A DNA stretch of 64,000 nucleotides, taken from assembly GCF_020497125.1 (NCBI RefSeq), contig NC_059082.1, positions 54,396,524 to 54,460,523 of the forward strand, in the 5' to 3' direction. A program made the translations under genes and the position numbers. This DNA comes from Mauremys mutica (lineage: Eukaryota; Chordata; Testudines; Geoemydidae). This document shows positions 43,261-54,790 of the stretch, piece by piece. Each line of letters opens with the position of its first letter. Position 1 is the stretch's first letter. The notes beneath the pieces were generated by a model. The model saw nothing but the letters and a program-made list of their open reading frames with translations. It searched no databases and was not told where the DNA came from.

Positions 43261-46200
43261 GCTGCCGGATCTGCTTTTCCGTCTGCGCCCCGTCCCGGCC
43301 GCACGGCTCCTGGGCAGCCCGGTGAGATCTAACGGGGTCAGGCCGGGGCAGGGAGCAGTGTCCGGTTCGGGGGGACAGACGCAGGAAAGAAGAAACGGCT
43401 CTGCATGACTGGGGCTTAGAGTGAAGTCATCCTCACCTCCACCTCGCAGAGCTCAGCTCTTGCCCAGCAAGGATGCCCCGTGGCTATGGGGAAAGGCCGG
43501 GCCGGTGTGTGCGGAGCCGGGGCTGGCCAATCAGCACACCTGAGCTCGCCGCATGGCAGTCTCAGCCTCGTGCGAAGCCTTTACAAATTGGGGTGTGAAA
43601 GTCTGGCCTGAACTCACAGCTGCACTCAGTGCCAAGCAGTAAGTGAAAGATGCTGCTGGTGCCAGTTCCCAGAAGAGGCAGGGAATGTGACAGCAGAAAG
43701 TTCCGGGGCGCCAGCTCATCACTCTGCCCTGAGAGCCAGCTGCAGGTGGTGAGACAACAGGACAGCCAGATGCCATCTTGGCCCGCTTGGAGGTGGCAGA
43801 GGCTGCCTGCTGCAGGTCACCCATTGCTCCAGCCCACGGGTTCCTGGAGCAGCCTTGGGAGAGGAGGCCTCTGGTCAGTGCAAGCCTTGTTCCTGTGTCC
43901 CCTTCCACGGGCCCTGCTCCCCTGCGGGCACAGTCCTGGAGCTAGGACTTCACCCACTGCTAGAAATGAGAGCTAGTGACCAGCCCCTTGCAGCCATTGT
44001 AGAGCTGGTCTCCCCTGGCAGCAGGCTGTGCCTTGCCGGTAATGTAGAGACTGTTCATCAGCCAGTGTCTCACGCTGGAGTCTGAAATACCAGCCCCAGT
44101 GCGCATCTGTGTCCCAGTTACTCTGGGGTGGAGCAGTTTGTTCATGAGTAGCTTGCAGGTCACAGCCAAGGGCTCGGTCATCACCAGGTGGGGGGGGGGG
44201 GGGCTGGAGATTTTACACACCTGTGTCTACCAGAGGGCTGAGATCAGCCTCCCCAGAGCCCTTGGAAACAAGGTAGGATCTTTCCAACCGAGAGAACTTG
44301 CCCCCTCCAGGCCGAGTGGATTCCAGTGTCTCCTCGGAGAGCTGCTTTAAACACTCAGGGCTCAAGCCCGCTCGCGTTGTAGATGCAGACCTCGCACAGC
44401 CAGCTAGTGCTGCTCGGGCAAGCGTGTTCCTGTACCTCTGGGGCAGGATCGGGCTCTGAAGGGGGGCACGCAGGGCAATGGATGCCCTCCCTCTGGGACC
44501 CAAATAATGTTCTCTCAGAGCAGGCCACCATCTTCTCTGCCTCTCCTTTCACCTTGGTAACTGAATTTGTAAAAGGAGCAGTTGCAAACCCCAAGTGTCT
44601 GTTTTGGAAGCCTTGAGATTTTCTATAGGGAGATGACCCATGGGAGATATTTTTGTGCTGAAATAAAGGCTGTTTATACTTTTATCCCAGCATCGGCTCC
44701 TTTCTCTTGCCATATGGCATTGGTTGGGGCGAAAGGCCAAGGCCACACAGGCTGGGCAGCATTCGCCAGTGTGTACAGGGGCTTGTCCAGGCAGTCGGGC
44801 AAGGTGGGCGCTCAGGTGGAGGGTGAGGGCAGAGAGGCAGCTATGGAGTTCTGCTCCCAGACCGATGGGGCTGAGGTGAAAGTGTGTCTGCTGGGAACCT
44901 GTTTGTCCTGGGCCCTCCTGCCCCAGCTAAGGCAGCCGGCGATGGTCCCGTCTCTGGGAAGGAAGAGGGAGGAGTCCAGTGGAGAGGGTCCAGAAGGGCG
45001 CACATGGGCCAGTGTCTGGCTGGTGAGCATCATGCTGCCCCTCGGATCCCATCAGGACTCGTCAATGTGCGCTGAGGGTGTTACTGCCACTTGCAGCGGG
45101 GAGTTGGACATGCAGAGCTGCTGGGGCCTGGCTGACAGTGGGAGAGCGCTGGGTAGAGCAAGCCCCCCACCCTGGTGATACCCCTCAAGGAAACCAGTTG
45201 GGTGATGCCAAGGGCTGTGGCCAATCTGCAGGGTCCTTGCTTTGTGCCAGGCATCACCCACCCCCGGTGGTCAGGAAGGACAGTGCCCTTTCCACACTGC
45301 CCATTTAACCACTAGAGAAACAAACCTGGATGTACAACTGGAAACAATGTCCCATCCTTCCCGCTTGCCTCCCTGGTGATTAGAGAGGAATCCTATGGGG
45401 GGGGGGCAAATTTCAGCCCCCCCCCGGCTCGGCGCTGCCCTTTGTGCCTGGTGCACAGTGTAGTTAGGGGGCTGGTGATCTGGTTGGGGTCATCAGTGGT
45501 GCCAGGCTCAGCCCAGTCTGCCCTGTGGAACGCTGGCCAGGACAAGCCCCTACCAAGGGGGCCAGGACCGGCACCCCCCCATCCCCAGAAATGTGCCAGC
45601 AGTAGGATCCGTGCAACACCCCCCTTTCCCTTGGCATGTGGCAGGAAACTGCAGGAGGAGCCTGCCAGAGACTCAGCAAGGCACAAGGAGCCGCTGCAGA
45701 GACAGCTAACGCAGGGCGCTTGGGGCTTTCCCTGCCTAGTGCTCACTGGCAGCCTCACCACCACCCTGCTGCCCTCTGTTCTAGTGCCCCCCCTTCACCT
45801 TCATATCACTCCTGCTGCCACCTTACCCTCCTCCTTGTTCCTTTCCTGCCAGCTAATCCCCTCCAACCTAACCCGCACCTCCTACACCAGGTCCCAGCCA
45901 AGTGTTCACGCTGCAGCTATGGTCTGGCCCTACCGCTACCCTGCTTCTCTCTGCTCTAGTTAGACTGGAAGCTCTGCAGGGCTATGGCCATCTGCTACTG
46001 CATGTACAGGGCCTAGCGCCACGGCCCGGGTCCCTAGTCACTGCCATAATAAATGTGAGGATAGATTTATTCTCCCTAAACACTGCGAAGCTGGCTGCTC
46101 CTATGCGGGCTCCTATTGCTTCTCTCCCTTCCCTAGCTTTCCCTACCTTGGCATTTCCTGTCCAGCTGCCTTCATGCTGCCGCCTTCAATGGCTGTCTGG

Positions 46201-46850
46201 AAAGGAGAACAGGATCTGCAAGGCGATAATTAAGGCCAACGTGTAAACTTGCACAATCTCTCTCTACTAGCACACCCCAGTGACATTAAGGGGGCAGGCC
46301 CCCCACTCTGAGCTGTCAGTGCAGGCGGGCCGACAGCGCTGCATTGGCTTCACTTGGGCCCCGGAAGAGTTCATCCCAACCACAAGGGCTAGAAACTGAT
46401 TTTTATTAAAACTCCAACTCAGCAGAATGTGCGTTGGCCTGCGGCCCCTAGGTACAGCAGTGGGGCTGGATCAGGCCTGGCGCTTGGGTCTCCAGCTCCC
46501 CGGCTATGGCACTTCTGTTGTTTGATGTTTTCAGGAGCAGAAGTTGCAGCTGGTGTTTTGTCACTTAAAATTGTAATGGCTCGTGTATGTGCCACTAGGG
46601 GGCAGCACTAATCGCTCACTCACTCTCAGTCTATGCCCACTTCGATTGCCTTGGATCATATTTGGAGCGGAGGGTTCCGTTTCGAAGGCCGTGCTGAGAT
46701 TGCACTATTCCCATTTAATGACCGTCTCAGCTCTCCAAGGACGCACTCCCTCAGTGCACACGAGGACAGCAGCCGCATGGGGCTTTTGCTCTTGAACATG
46801 TGAGAACACTCTGCTTTCTTTTATACTTTTTGGTGCTGGAGCCCAACCTT
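43261..46850. other. Intergenic region, no gene recognised
   Basis: Apart from a G run (44190-44203) and an L2-like tail (45955-46058), I see no exon with conserved sequence, no tRNA and no clear promoter. The open frames here are short and lack codon-level or family signals. Confidence 0.5.
45955..46058 (+). repeat. L2-like LINE 3'-tail fragment
   Basis: The sequence tagttagactggaagctctg, cagggctatggccatctgct, tgtacagggcctagcgccac and ccataataaat is the order of the common L2-type tail (ttagactgtaagctct..cagggac..gtacagcgcctagcaca..aataaat). Confidence 0.6.
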
Positions 46851-48960
46851 TGCGATCTCTAGTGGCAGCCCCCAAGAACAGACTGGGAGTACTTCACACC
46901 TCAGTAATCGTAAGCCAGTTAAACGTAATGCAACACAGTGAAACAGATGGTTACAGCTCTCTGGGGGGTGTCACTTGTGGAAATGGTGAGGAGCGCAGAC
47001 TGGCATGGTGCGAATGCCAGTGCACGGGATGGAGCAGCTCTTGCCATCCTCTCCCCAGCACCACGCAGTGGCGTCAGAGACCCAGTACCGTTGACTCCGG
47101 TACCCACAAGGGCGACACTGGCACCAGCGGCGTACCAGGCAGCAAGGGGCCTCCTCTGCCTTTCTGTCCCGCCCTCTCCCTTAGCCCAGGGCTTTGCCAG
47201 GGCTGTGTTTGTAGCCCCATTGGCTGGGCGGGCTGCTGAACCTAAGGGCTGTCAGCGCCACACCCTGGGGTTTCCCTTCCACACTCAGTGGAAATGGAGC
47301 CAGTACTGGACTTGGCACAGGGGCCCTCCTTGGCACCGGGAACCTCTTCAGTCCCCACATGGCCGGTGCTGCCAATGTTGCCATGGCAGCAGGCACCACT
47401 CTGAACTTTGGCACCGGTTGTCATGTCAGCACTGACGCTGATGTCAGGGTTGCTACTGCTCCTGGCCCCAGAAATGACAGAGGTGGTCTCAGTGCAGGTG
47501 GGACTGTCTCCATTAGCGGCACCAGCTCCTCGTCACTCTGGGGCTGAGTCAGACTAGCTGCTCGCACCTTCAGGGCTGGTCCCACCACTGCCCTCCAAAG
47601 CCTGGGACTCCTCTGTGTCCAAGTCAGGGTCTTACTTCTTCCACTCTCCATTGCCTGAGCGAGGGCCATTCATGGAGTGATGTGGGTACCAGGAGTGGCA
47701 CTCATCTCGCAGTCAAGATGGGGGCCCCTGGCCACCAATGCCCTTTCCATACTAGTGGCCTCCATGGAATCTGTGGGCCACTGTGCTGTCACGGAGCTCC
47801 CACTCAAAACTGAGAGAGCCGGCCAGGGCCAGGTGATGGAGGTGATCATTGATCCATCACAGGTCCAGGTACCGGTGAACCTTTCTCCCAAGGAGCCCCC
47901 AAGAATGTCCCACCTGGGCCTGTCACCCTGGCCCTGGCACAGTTAACAGCCTCATCCTCCTCCCCAGACAATTCCATGGTGCCAGGCTCTTCCTCTCCAT
48001 CAGTACTGGAGGATTTCAAGGCGTACCAGGACCTGTGGTGGCATGTGGCTGCTTCCCTGGTATCCAAGTGGAGTTCCTGCAGGAGAATACCCAAAAGTTA
48101 GTGGATATCCTTCAACCTTCTGCCCCTGGGTGAGTCTAACGATGCACTCCTTGAGCCTGCTAAGACCCACTGGAGCACACCAGCTTTGGTACCGCCTGCA
48201 GCTAAGCACATGCAGAAGTGCTACCTCATTCCCATGCATGGATTTGAGGGGTGGTTTTTTTCCCCATTTAGTTCCAAATTCCTCAGTAGTAACCATGGTG
48301 AACAACTGAGTCTGACAGGACAGGTCGCTCCCAACCTCAAAAGTGAACTCTGTTTCATTTGAACCAGGCCGTATATTTACCTGTGTTCTTTCCTGAGCCG
48401 CATTCATCTCCAGAGGAGCAGCATCTCCATACATGCCATGTCTAGTCTTCTGTCAGGGCAGGACTAACCCGGTTCATGCTTCACCTCGCCTGCTCATGTC
48501 ATATGCAGAGCGTATGAAGAGTCACACGGGTCCTTCACAGATGAGCTCTAGATGGATAACATCCTGTATCGAGACTGCATGTGAAATAGCTTCCACTATG
48601 CCCCCTCAGTGGATTCAAACTCATTCAACAAGAGCGCAAGTGACATCAGAAGCGTTCCTCGGTGATGTCTCAGTATTGGACACTTGCTGGGCTGCTGTGC
48701 GGCCGTCCATAGATAGGTTTACAAACCATTACGCCATTACTGCATCTTCTAAGGTGGACACAGCCTTCAGGAAAGCGGTCCTGTGATCCTTGCTTGGGTG
48801 GACTCCAAGCCCTGCCTCCGGAGGGTGTACTGCTTGTGAGTCATCTACATGGAATACACGGCTGCATCTACTTGAAGAAGAAATGGTTACTTACTAACTG
48901 TAGCTCTTCGAGACGTAATGCACATGTGCGTTCTGCGACCCACCCTCCATCCCCTCTGCA
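46850..48960 (+). repeat. Decayed retroelement-like sequence (gag-like region and terminal segment)
   Basis: Plus-strand fragments such as SVLEDFKAYQDLWWHVAASL, EPAKTHWSTPALVPPAAKHM, DNILYRDCM and YAPSVDSNSF, separated by stops and shifts, resemble gag-like proteins of turtle retrotransposons (DIRS- or Gypsy-like). The end at 48880-48930, gaagaagaaatggttactta then ctgtagctcttcgagacgta, resembles a dispersed sauropsid terminal repeat of the gaagaag..ggttactcac..gttcttcgag type. Class is not certain and nothing is intact. Confidence 0.4.
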
Positions 48961-49112
48961 TTGGAGTTTCATCTCTGGGTGTTTGGTGCGATGGAACTGG
49001 TGGGAGGAGGGGGGACTGCATGGCCTCATGTAGCCAGGGGAGGAGCTACCATCTTGAGGTGCGAGCACTGCTCCCTACAGCTACTGCTAGGCAAATTCTC
49101 TGGTAAGCAGGT

Positions 49113-49225
<113 letters not shown>

Positions 49226-49295
49226 TTCTTTCCTCACTGTCACCTCTTCCCTTGACCTGCAGCCCTGGGTCACGTCACCACCAGAGCTGGTCACT

Positions 49296-50550
49296 GGACT
49301 AGGCCTGCACCAAGCCCCGATCTCTGATCTCTCTGTTTCTGAGTTCCCCCTCTCTGATCATCTCCTGGTCTCCTTCACCATGGCCCAGCAGCCCCCTCCA
49401 TTGTGCCCTGGCACTTGGCCTTTCCGTGACCTCCAGTCCATTGGAGCTGGTGACTTCTCGTCTGCTCTCAGCCCTCCCCTCCTTCCTTTCCATTCTCTCC
49501 ATGTGGCTCCCTGGACTCTTTGGCCCCTCTCCCATTGTAAGGTCCAGCCCTGACTCACTCCCCCAGCCTGCCCTGGTGCTGCAAAGCAGCTCTGGTGTAA
49601 CCCTGTTGCCAGGCTGGCTTCCTCCCCCAGTTCTGGCATCTTCCCTGTGAACCAGCTCCATTTCTCCATCCGAACTCCTGCCCACACCCATGATCCCAGC
49701 TGCCTTCTCGCTGCTCCTCAAGCCCTCCCCTTGCTGATTTCTTTCAAGAGAACTGAAAAGTGCACCAGGACCTTCCCATACACTTAGCTCACCCTCCCTT
49801 CCCCCATCCCCTCCCACACTCTTCTCCTTTCCCCTCTCCCCAGTGCAGAAGTATCTGTCTGACCCCACTAACCCTTCTGCTGGTCCCCGTGACCACATCC
49901 ACCTCCAGATCTCCCTCGCACCCCCTCCCTTACTCCTCTCCTAACCACTCACTCCCCTCTGGCTCTTTCCCCTCACCATACAAACATGCTCTAGTTTCTC
50001 CCATCTTAAACCCCCACAGCCCGTTGACTTCACTTCTCTCTCCAGCCACTGCCCCATCCCCCTTTCAGCTCTAAGCCCATTGAGTGCACTATCTGCAATT
50101 GCTGTCTGAGGTTCCTCTCCTCCAATTCCATCCTGGACCCCATCCACCCGCCTTCCCAGCCTTCCCACTCCTCTCACCAAAGAATCTGCCTTCTTTCTAG
50201 CCAATGCTCAGAGCCATTGCGCCTGGGACACCATCACCCCAGCTCGTCCTGAAATCTTGTCCTCTTGGCTTCCCTGACTCTGCCCTCTCCTGGTTCCCCC
50301 TGGACCTCTCTGATGGCTCCTTCAGTGTGTTCTGTGGAGATTTCTTCTCAGCCCCTTTTCAGCTTGCTGGGAGGATTCCACAGGGCTGTCTCCTTGGGTA
50401 CCTTTTTTCACTACAGCTCATCTCTGGGTCACCTCATCCAGCAACACAAATCCGACTCGCAGATCAGCCTCTCTGCTCCAGACCTGTCTCAGCCAGACCC
50501 ATCTAGCCGTCAGCTCATGTTCACCGCAACCAAAAGAGAACTTCAGCTCT
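49296..50550 (+). repeat. L2-like LINE, endonuclease end and reverse transcriptase (decayed)
   Basis: The plus strand shows LSDHLLVSFTM, the end of an L2-type endonuclease, then CT-rich diverged linker. Around 50265-50410 it shows reverse-transcriptase motifs: ALSWFPLDLSDGSFSVF then SAPFQLAGRIPQGCLLGYLF, matching L2-clade 'WF.SYLSDR..V' and 'GVPQGS.LGP.LF'. Stops and frameshifts abound. The element resumes at 51060 after the CR1 insertion. Confidence 0.7.
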
Positions 50551-50556
50551 TTCATA

Positions 50557-50912
50557 GTTTCATAGATTGTAGGGCTGGAAGGGACCTCGAGAGGTCATCG
50601 AGTCCAGTCCCCTGCCCTCATGGCAGGACCATCCCTGAAAGACTAATTAATTTATCTCACCTACTCTTAAGTATCTCCAGAGATGGAGATTCCACAACCT
50701 CCCTAGGCAGTTTATTTCCAGTGTTTAACCACCCTGACAGGAACTTTTTCCTAATGTCCAACCTAAACCTCCCTTGCTGCAGTTTAAGCCCATTGCTTCT
50801 TGTTCTATCCTTAGAGGCTAAAGTGAACAAGTTTTCTCCCTCCTCCTGATGACACCCTTTAGATACCTGAAAACTGCTATCATGTCCCCTCAGTCTTCTC
50901 TTTTCCAAAGAT
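50557..50912 (-). repeat. CR1 LINE 3'-end, antisense, inserted in the L2-like LINE
   Basis: It starts tttcatagattgtagggctg, then gaagggacctcgagaggtca and tcgagtccagtcccctgcc. It continues through ggagattccacaacctccct, ctttttcctaatgtccaacc and tcccctcagtcttctctttt, the full reverse complement of a CR1 3' end. Confidence 0.9.
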
Positions 50913-51047
50913 GAGGAATATATGGTCCACGCTGGTCTTGACTTTGTATTGCAGAGAAGGAGACTGTACTCCCTAAACAATTGGGAGGACTGAAGAAGAC
51001 TCCTGGGAACTCACTGCCCATGTCCATGCCCTGACCCAGCCTCTTTC

Positions 51048-51260
51048 TTGATCATTGTGAACACCACCACCAGCCTGCCCGGCACTCAGGCCTGTGACCT
51101 GGGCCTCATCGTCACCTTTGACCCCTCTCTCTCTGTTCACAGCCAGGATATAGCCACATCTTGTCAATTCTTTCTGCAAAACATCTCTAAGATAGGCCCC
51201 TCCTATCCCTTCACAGTGCTAACCTCCTGCCCAGGCTCGCAGTGGCTCGTGGCCCAATGA
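51048..51260 (+). repeat. L2-like LINE, C-terminal part (decayed)
   Basis: The frame reads ACDLGLIVTFDPSLSVHSQD then IATSCQFFLQNISKIGPSYP. This matches the L2 reverse-transcriptase thumb region 'vrnLGv.fD..Ls...hi..v...ff.Lr.i..ir'. It is the continuation of 49296-50550, separated by CR1. Confidence 0.6.
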
Positions 51261-52080
51261 TTGCTGTAGTTTTCTCTTACTCTGCTGCTGCAAAGATGGT
51301 TGTCCTTGCCCTCAGTGCTGGCTATGCCACCCCTCTGTTTGCATCCCTCCACCAGCTCCCCCTTCCTCCAGAGCACACCAGCCTCTCATGCAGGATGCCT
51401 TGTGATCCTCCAGGCACCGCCTGGCCTGCCCAGCACCCACAGGCTCCAAGGGCAGCAGCCAGCCAGCCCTGCCAGCCGCTGAGAGATGCCCCAGGCACAG
51501 CACCACAGAGGGAGAGTCACCAGGCCCATTGGAGGCAGGGAGCAGCCGGGGGCTTGCTGGGTGCAGCGACCTGGGGGTGGGGAGCAGCAGCTGAACCTAT
51601 ATCTCTGTTCAAGGGGTCTCCGTGGGGATAAGGAAACGCTGTGGCTTTGGGCTCAGCCCCCAGCTGGGTGAGCTCCATGGTGCTCTAAGCCACCTTTGCA
51701 GCTCCCTGATCCTGGGGCCAGCTAGAGACCAGTTTAGCTCTTAGCAGATCTTAGAGCAGCCTTAAGGCTGCAGCAGTTGCTAGAGACCATCTTGCCAGCC
51801 AGGGTAGTGCTCCAGGCCCACCCCCTTCCAGAGAGGCTGTGATGCAGAGAGGGGGTAGTCCTGGCTTTGCACTCCCCATGTGCACATAAAAGGCCTGACT
51901 TGCAGGATGCACCAGCTGGGGGTGCCGCACTGGAGCTCCCCAGTGACCTGGCCCAATCTCCAAAGTGGTGACGTGACCCCGTAGCTGAGGGGGTTCTAGA
52001 GCAGGCTTGTGTCTGCCCGCTTGCCACAACTCGCTCTCCTGATGACTTTGGCTTGTGACTACTGGAGCAAGTGCTACACG
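51261..52080. other. Non-coding, nothing recognised
   Basis: No family-level similarity, splice-flanked conserved frame or repeat is apparent. Confidence 0.4.
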
Positions 52081-52087
52081 CATCAGT

Positions 52088-52380
52088 AAAAAGAACAGGA
52101 GTACTTGTGGCACCTTAAAGATTAACAAATTTATTTTAGCGTGAGCTGCAGCTCACTTCTTCAGATGCATAGAATGGAACACACAGACAGGAGATATTTA
52201 TACATACAGAGAACATGAAAAGGTGGAAGTATGCATAACAACAGGAAAAGTCTAATCAATTGAGATGAGCTATCGTCAGCAGGAGGAAAAAAAACTTTTT
52301 GAAGTGATAATTAAGATAGCCCATAGAAGGTGTGAGGAGAACTTAACATAGGGAAATAGATTCAATTAGTGCTACTCTGA
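52088..52380 (-). repeat. Dispersed retroelement 3'-tail repeat, copy 3 (longest)
   Basis: It contains gaacaggagtacttgtggca, cttaaagattaacaaattta and gtgagctgcagctcacttct, with gagctgcagctc forming a palindrome, then agatgcatagaatgg. It extends through catgaaaaggtggaagtatg and ctatcgtcagcaggagg to tagtgctactctgaaac. This is the longer version of copies 1 and 2. A Penelope-like origin is a guess. Confidence 0.65.
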
Positions 52381-53530
52381 AACACGCATCAGTGTGTGTC
52401 AGGAGGTTCCCTGGGCTGTGACTCCCAGCACAGCCAGGGAAGCATTATGGGAGCCCAGCAGAGACATGGGGAGAGCTGGGGGTCCCCCCTCCAGTTCCCC
52501 TCCCTTGTTAGCGGGTGTACTCTCTCTGGTGCCAACGCTGCAGGAGGAATGTTAATGCAGGGAGTCGCTGAATATTTCTGAGACGCAGCCTCTCCAGGTC
52601 TGCAAATAGAGATGCTGGCCCTTTGCTCCCACTGCGAGCCCCGGCGGGCGGCACGGAGCAGGAGTGTTAGTACAAGCTTTTAGCATCCATAAACAACCCC
52701 CGAACGCACAGCTCTTATTTGCCAAGATAGCTCCGCTGCTGAGTATCCCTGGAGTTCCCCTCGCACTGTGCGCTGCAAAATCTGGGGGCTGGTTGCTAAT
52801 GACAGACTGACCGCCCAGCTGAAGGGCTGGACTGGAAGCTGGGGGGCACCAGACCAGGGCATGTCCTAAAGGCCAGGGAGGGCAGAAGAGGGTGCATTGA
52901 AATTAGCACTAAATACAAGAAGCTGGGACTCAGCACAATCTGCTGCTCTCCTGCTTCCTCTCCCCCTGGAACTGGAAGCTTAGGGGCTGGTGTTCTGGGC
53001 AGATTTCCCGCTGTACTGAGTGCCATGCACAGGACAGTGCTACCCCTACTCTGCCTGTGCTGCTGGGAGCAGGTGCTGAGAGGCCTCCCGCTCCAGAACC
53101 ACTCGGGCCCAACGTCAGCCTAGCCTGAGAAAGCGCAGTCCTGGCACCCAGATCTCAATTATGACCGCAAAGAAATCAGGGGCTGCAGCATGTGCTGATG
53201 ATTACTCACTCACTCACTCACTCCTACCCATCTTCTGGCAGTATTCCCATGAAATCCTTGGCACTCGCTGGAGCCTGAGCTCTACTCGCCAGGAGTAAGG
53301 GAATCAGCAGGTGCCCTTAATGCTGGCTGGAGTTTCATGTGTCCTGCATTATAAAATGCACCCAATGGGGCATTCAGTTCCACAAGCGGATAATGAAGAT
53401 GGAAAACGCTTTGCTGGAGCCCCCCCAGAGCCTGATGTTCGCCAACCCAGCACAAATGGCAATGGAAGCCTGCCTGTGTGTGCTCCTGAGTTCATCCATC
53501 CTCTGAGGTGTCTGAGGGTTTGTCTAGACC
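52381..53530. other. Non-coding, nothing recognised
   Basis: A short CACT repeat at 53206-53223 is the only simple structure. No gene, RNA or transposon end was recognised. Confidence 0.4.
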
Positions 53531-54430
53531 AGGGATGGGCAAACTTTTTGGCCCGAGGGCCACATCTGGGTATGGAAATTGTACGGCAGGCCATGAATGC
53601 TCATGAAATTGGGCATGGGGGTGAGGGCTCTGGCTGGGGGTGAGGGCTCTGGGGTGGGGCTGGGCATGAGGGGTTGGGGATGCAGGAGGGTGCTCTGGGC
53701 TGGGACCAAGGGGTTCAGAAGGCAGGAGGGGGGTCAGGGCAGGGGATTGGGGCATGGGGGGGTCAGGGTGCAGGCTCTGGGCCAGGGCCAGCTCCAGACC
53801 CCAGCGCGCCAAGCGCGCGCGTGGGGCGGCATTTTAATGGGAGGGCGGCAGGTGGGTCCGGCGCACCCTCCGCAGTCATGCCTGCGGGAGGTCCAACGGA
53901 GCCACGGGACAACCGGACCTCCCGCAGGCATGACTGCGGCGGGTGCGCTGGTCCCGCGGCTCGTGTGGACCTCTCGCAGGCACGACTGCGGAAGCTCCAC
54001 CGTAGGCGCGGGACCAGCGGCACGTCTGCGGGAGGTCCCGCGGAGGCGCGGGACTGGCGCCCGGCAGCGCGAGCAGCGCGGCGCGCCGCCCTGCTTGGGG
54101 CGGCGGAATTCGTAGAGCCGCCCCTGCTTGGGGCGGCGCTTACCTCAAGCAGCTCCTGGAAGTACACAGAGGCGCAACCAGGCAGCTCAGTGCACTCCCC
54201 CATTCGCAGGCACTGCCCCGGCAGCTCCCATTGGCTGTGGTTCCTGCCCAATGGGAGCAGAGGGGGCAGTGCTTGGGGCAGGGGCAGTGTGCAGAGCCCC
54301 CTGGCTGCTCCTACACACAGGGGCTGGAGGCGGACATGCTCCAGGAGGAAGTTTGGGTGGGGGAGGGGACTCAGGGCTGGGGTTGTGGTGTGGGAGGAGG
54401 TTCAGGGTGCGGGCTCTGGGTGGCGCTTAC
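53531..54430. mobile_element. hAT-like GC-rich element, interrupted by a nested hAT element
   Basis: The left end CAGGGATGGGCAAACTTTTT is the start of a very common turtle hAT family, followed by ggcccgagggccacatctgg and repeated ggtgagggctctggctgggg units. At 53783 a different element is inserted. After it the repeated ggggctggaggcggacatgc and ggttcagggtgcgggctctg units continue to about 54430. The right end is not clear. A long open frame across it reflects GC-rich composition. Confidence 0.6.
53783..54126. mobile_element. Nested hAT-like fold-back element (copy 1)
   Basis: It starts CAGGGCCAGCTCCAGACCCC and ends GTAGAGCCGCCCCTG, like the copy at 58917-59208. The flanks ctctgggc and cttggggc agree at 6 of 8 bases, a decayed target duplication. 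The interior carries facing repeats of cctgcgggaggtcc and its complement, so a single strand can fold on itself. Confidence 0.7.
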
Positions 54431-54790
54431 CACAGGCAGCTCCTGGAAGCAGCTGGCATGTCTGGCTCCTAGGCTCAGGGACCAGGGGGCTCTGCATGCT
54501 GCCTTCACCCGCAGGCATCGCCCTGGCAGCTCCCATTGGTTGCGGTTCCCGACCAATGGGAGCTGCGGAGCCAGCGCTTAGCACACGGAGCCCCTGTGGC
54601 CGCTCCTGTGCCTAGGGGCCACAGGGACATGCTGGCCGCTTCCAGGAGCTGCACAGAGCCAGGGCAGGCAGGGAGCCTGCCTTAGCCCTGCTTTGCAGCC
54701 AACCGGACTTTCAGTGGCCTGGTCAGCAGTGCTGACTAGAACCGCCAGGGTCCCTTTTCGGTTGAAAAGCAGATGCCCGACAACCCTAAG
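54431..54790 (-). mobile_element. hAT-like element fragment, antisense
   Basis: On the minus strand it starts TTAGGGTTGTCGGGCATCTG, then tttcaaccgaaaagggaccc and gctgaccaggccactgaaag, followed by ggctaaggcaggctccctgc. This follows the order of a dispersed turtle family with a TAGGGTTGCC-type end. Its inner part merges with the preceding element. Confidence 0.5.

Noticed and set aside
44662..44667. AATAAA as the CLCN7 3' end
   Set aside because: An earlier signal at 43235 gives a 3' UTR of more usual length. This one is kept only as a possible distal site.
53674..54615. 313-codon plus-strand open frame, the longest in the window
   Set aside because: It crosses the junctions of at least two hAT-like elements and consists of their GC-rich repeats.
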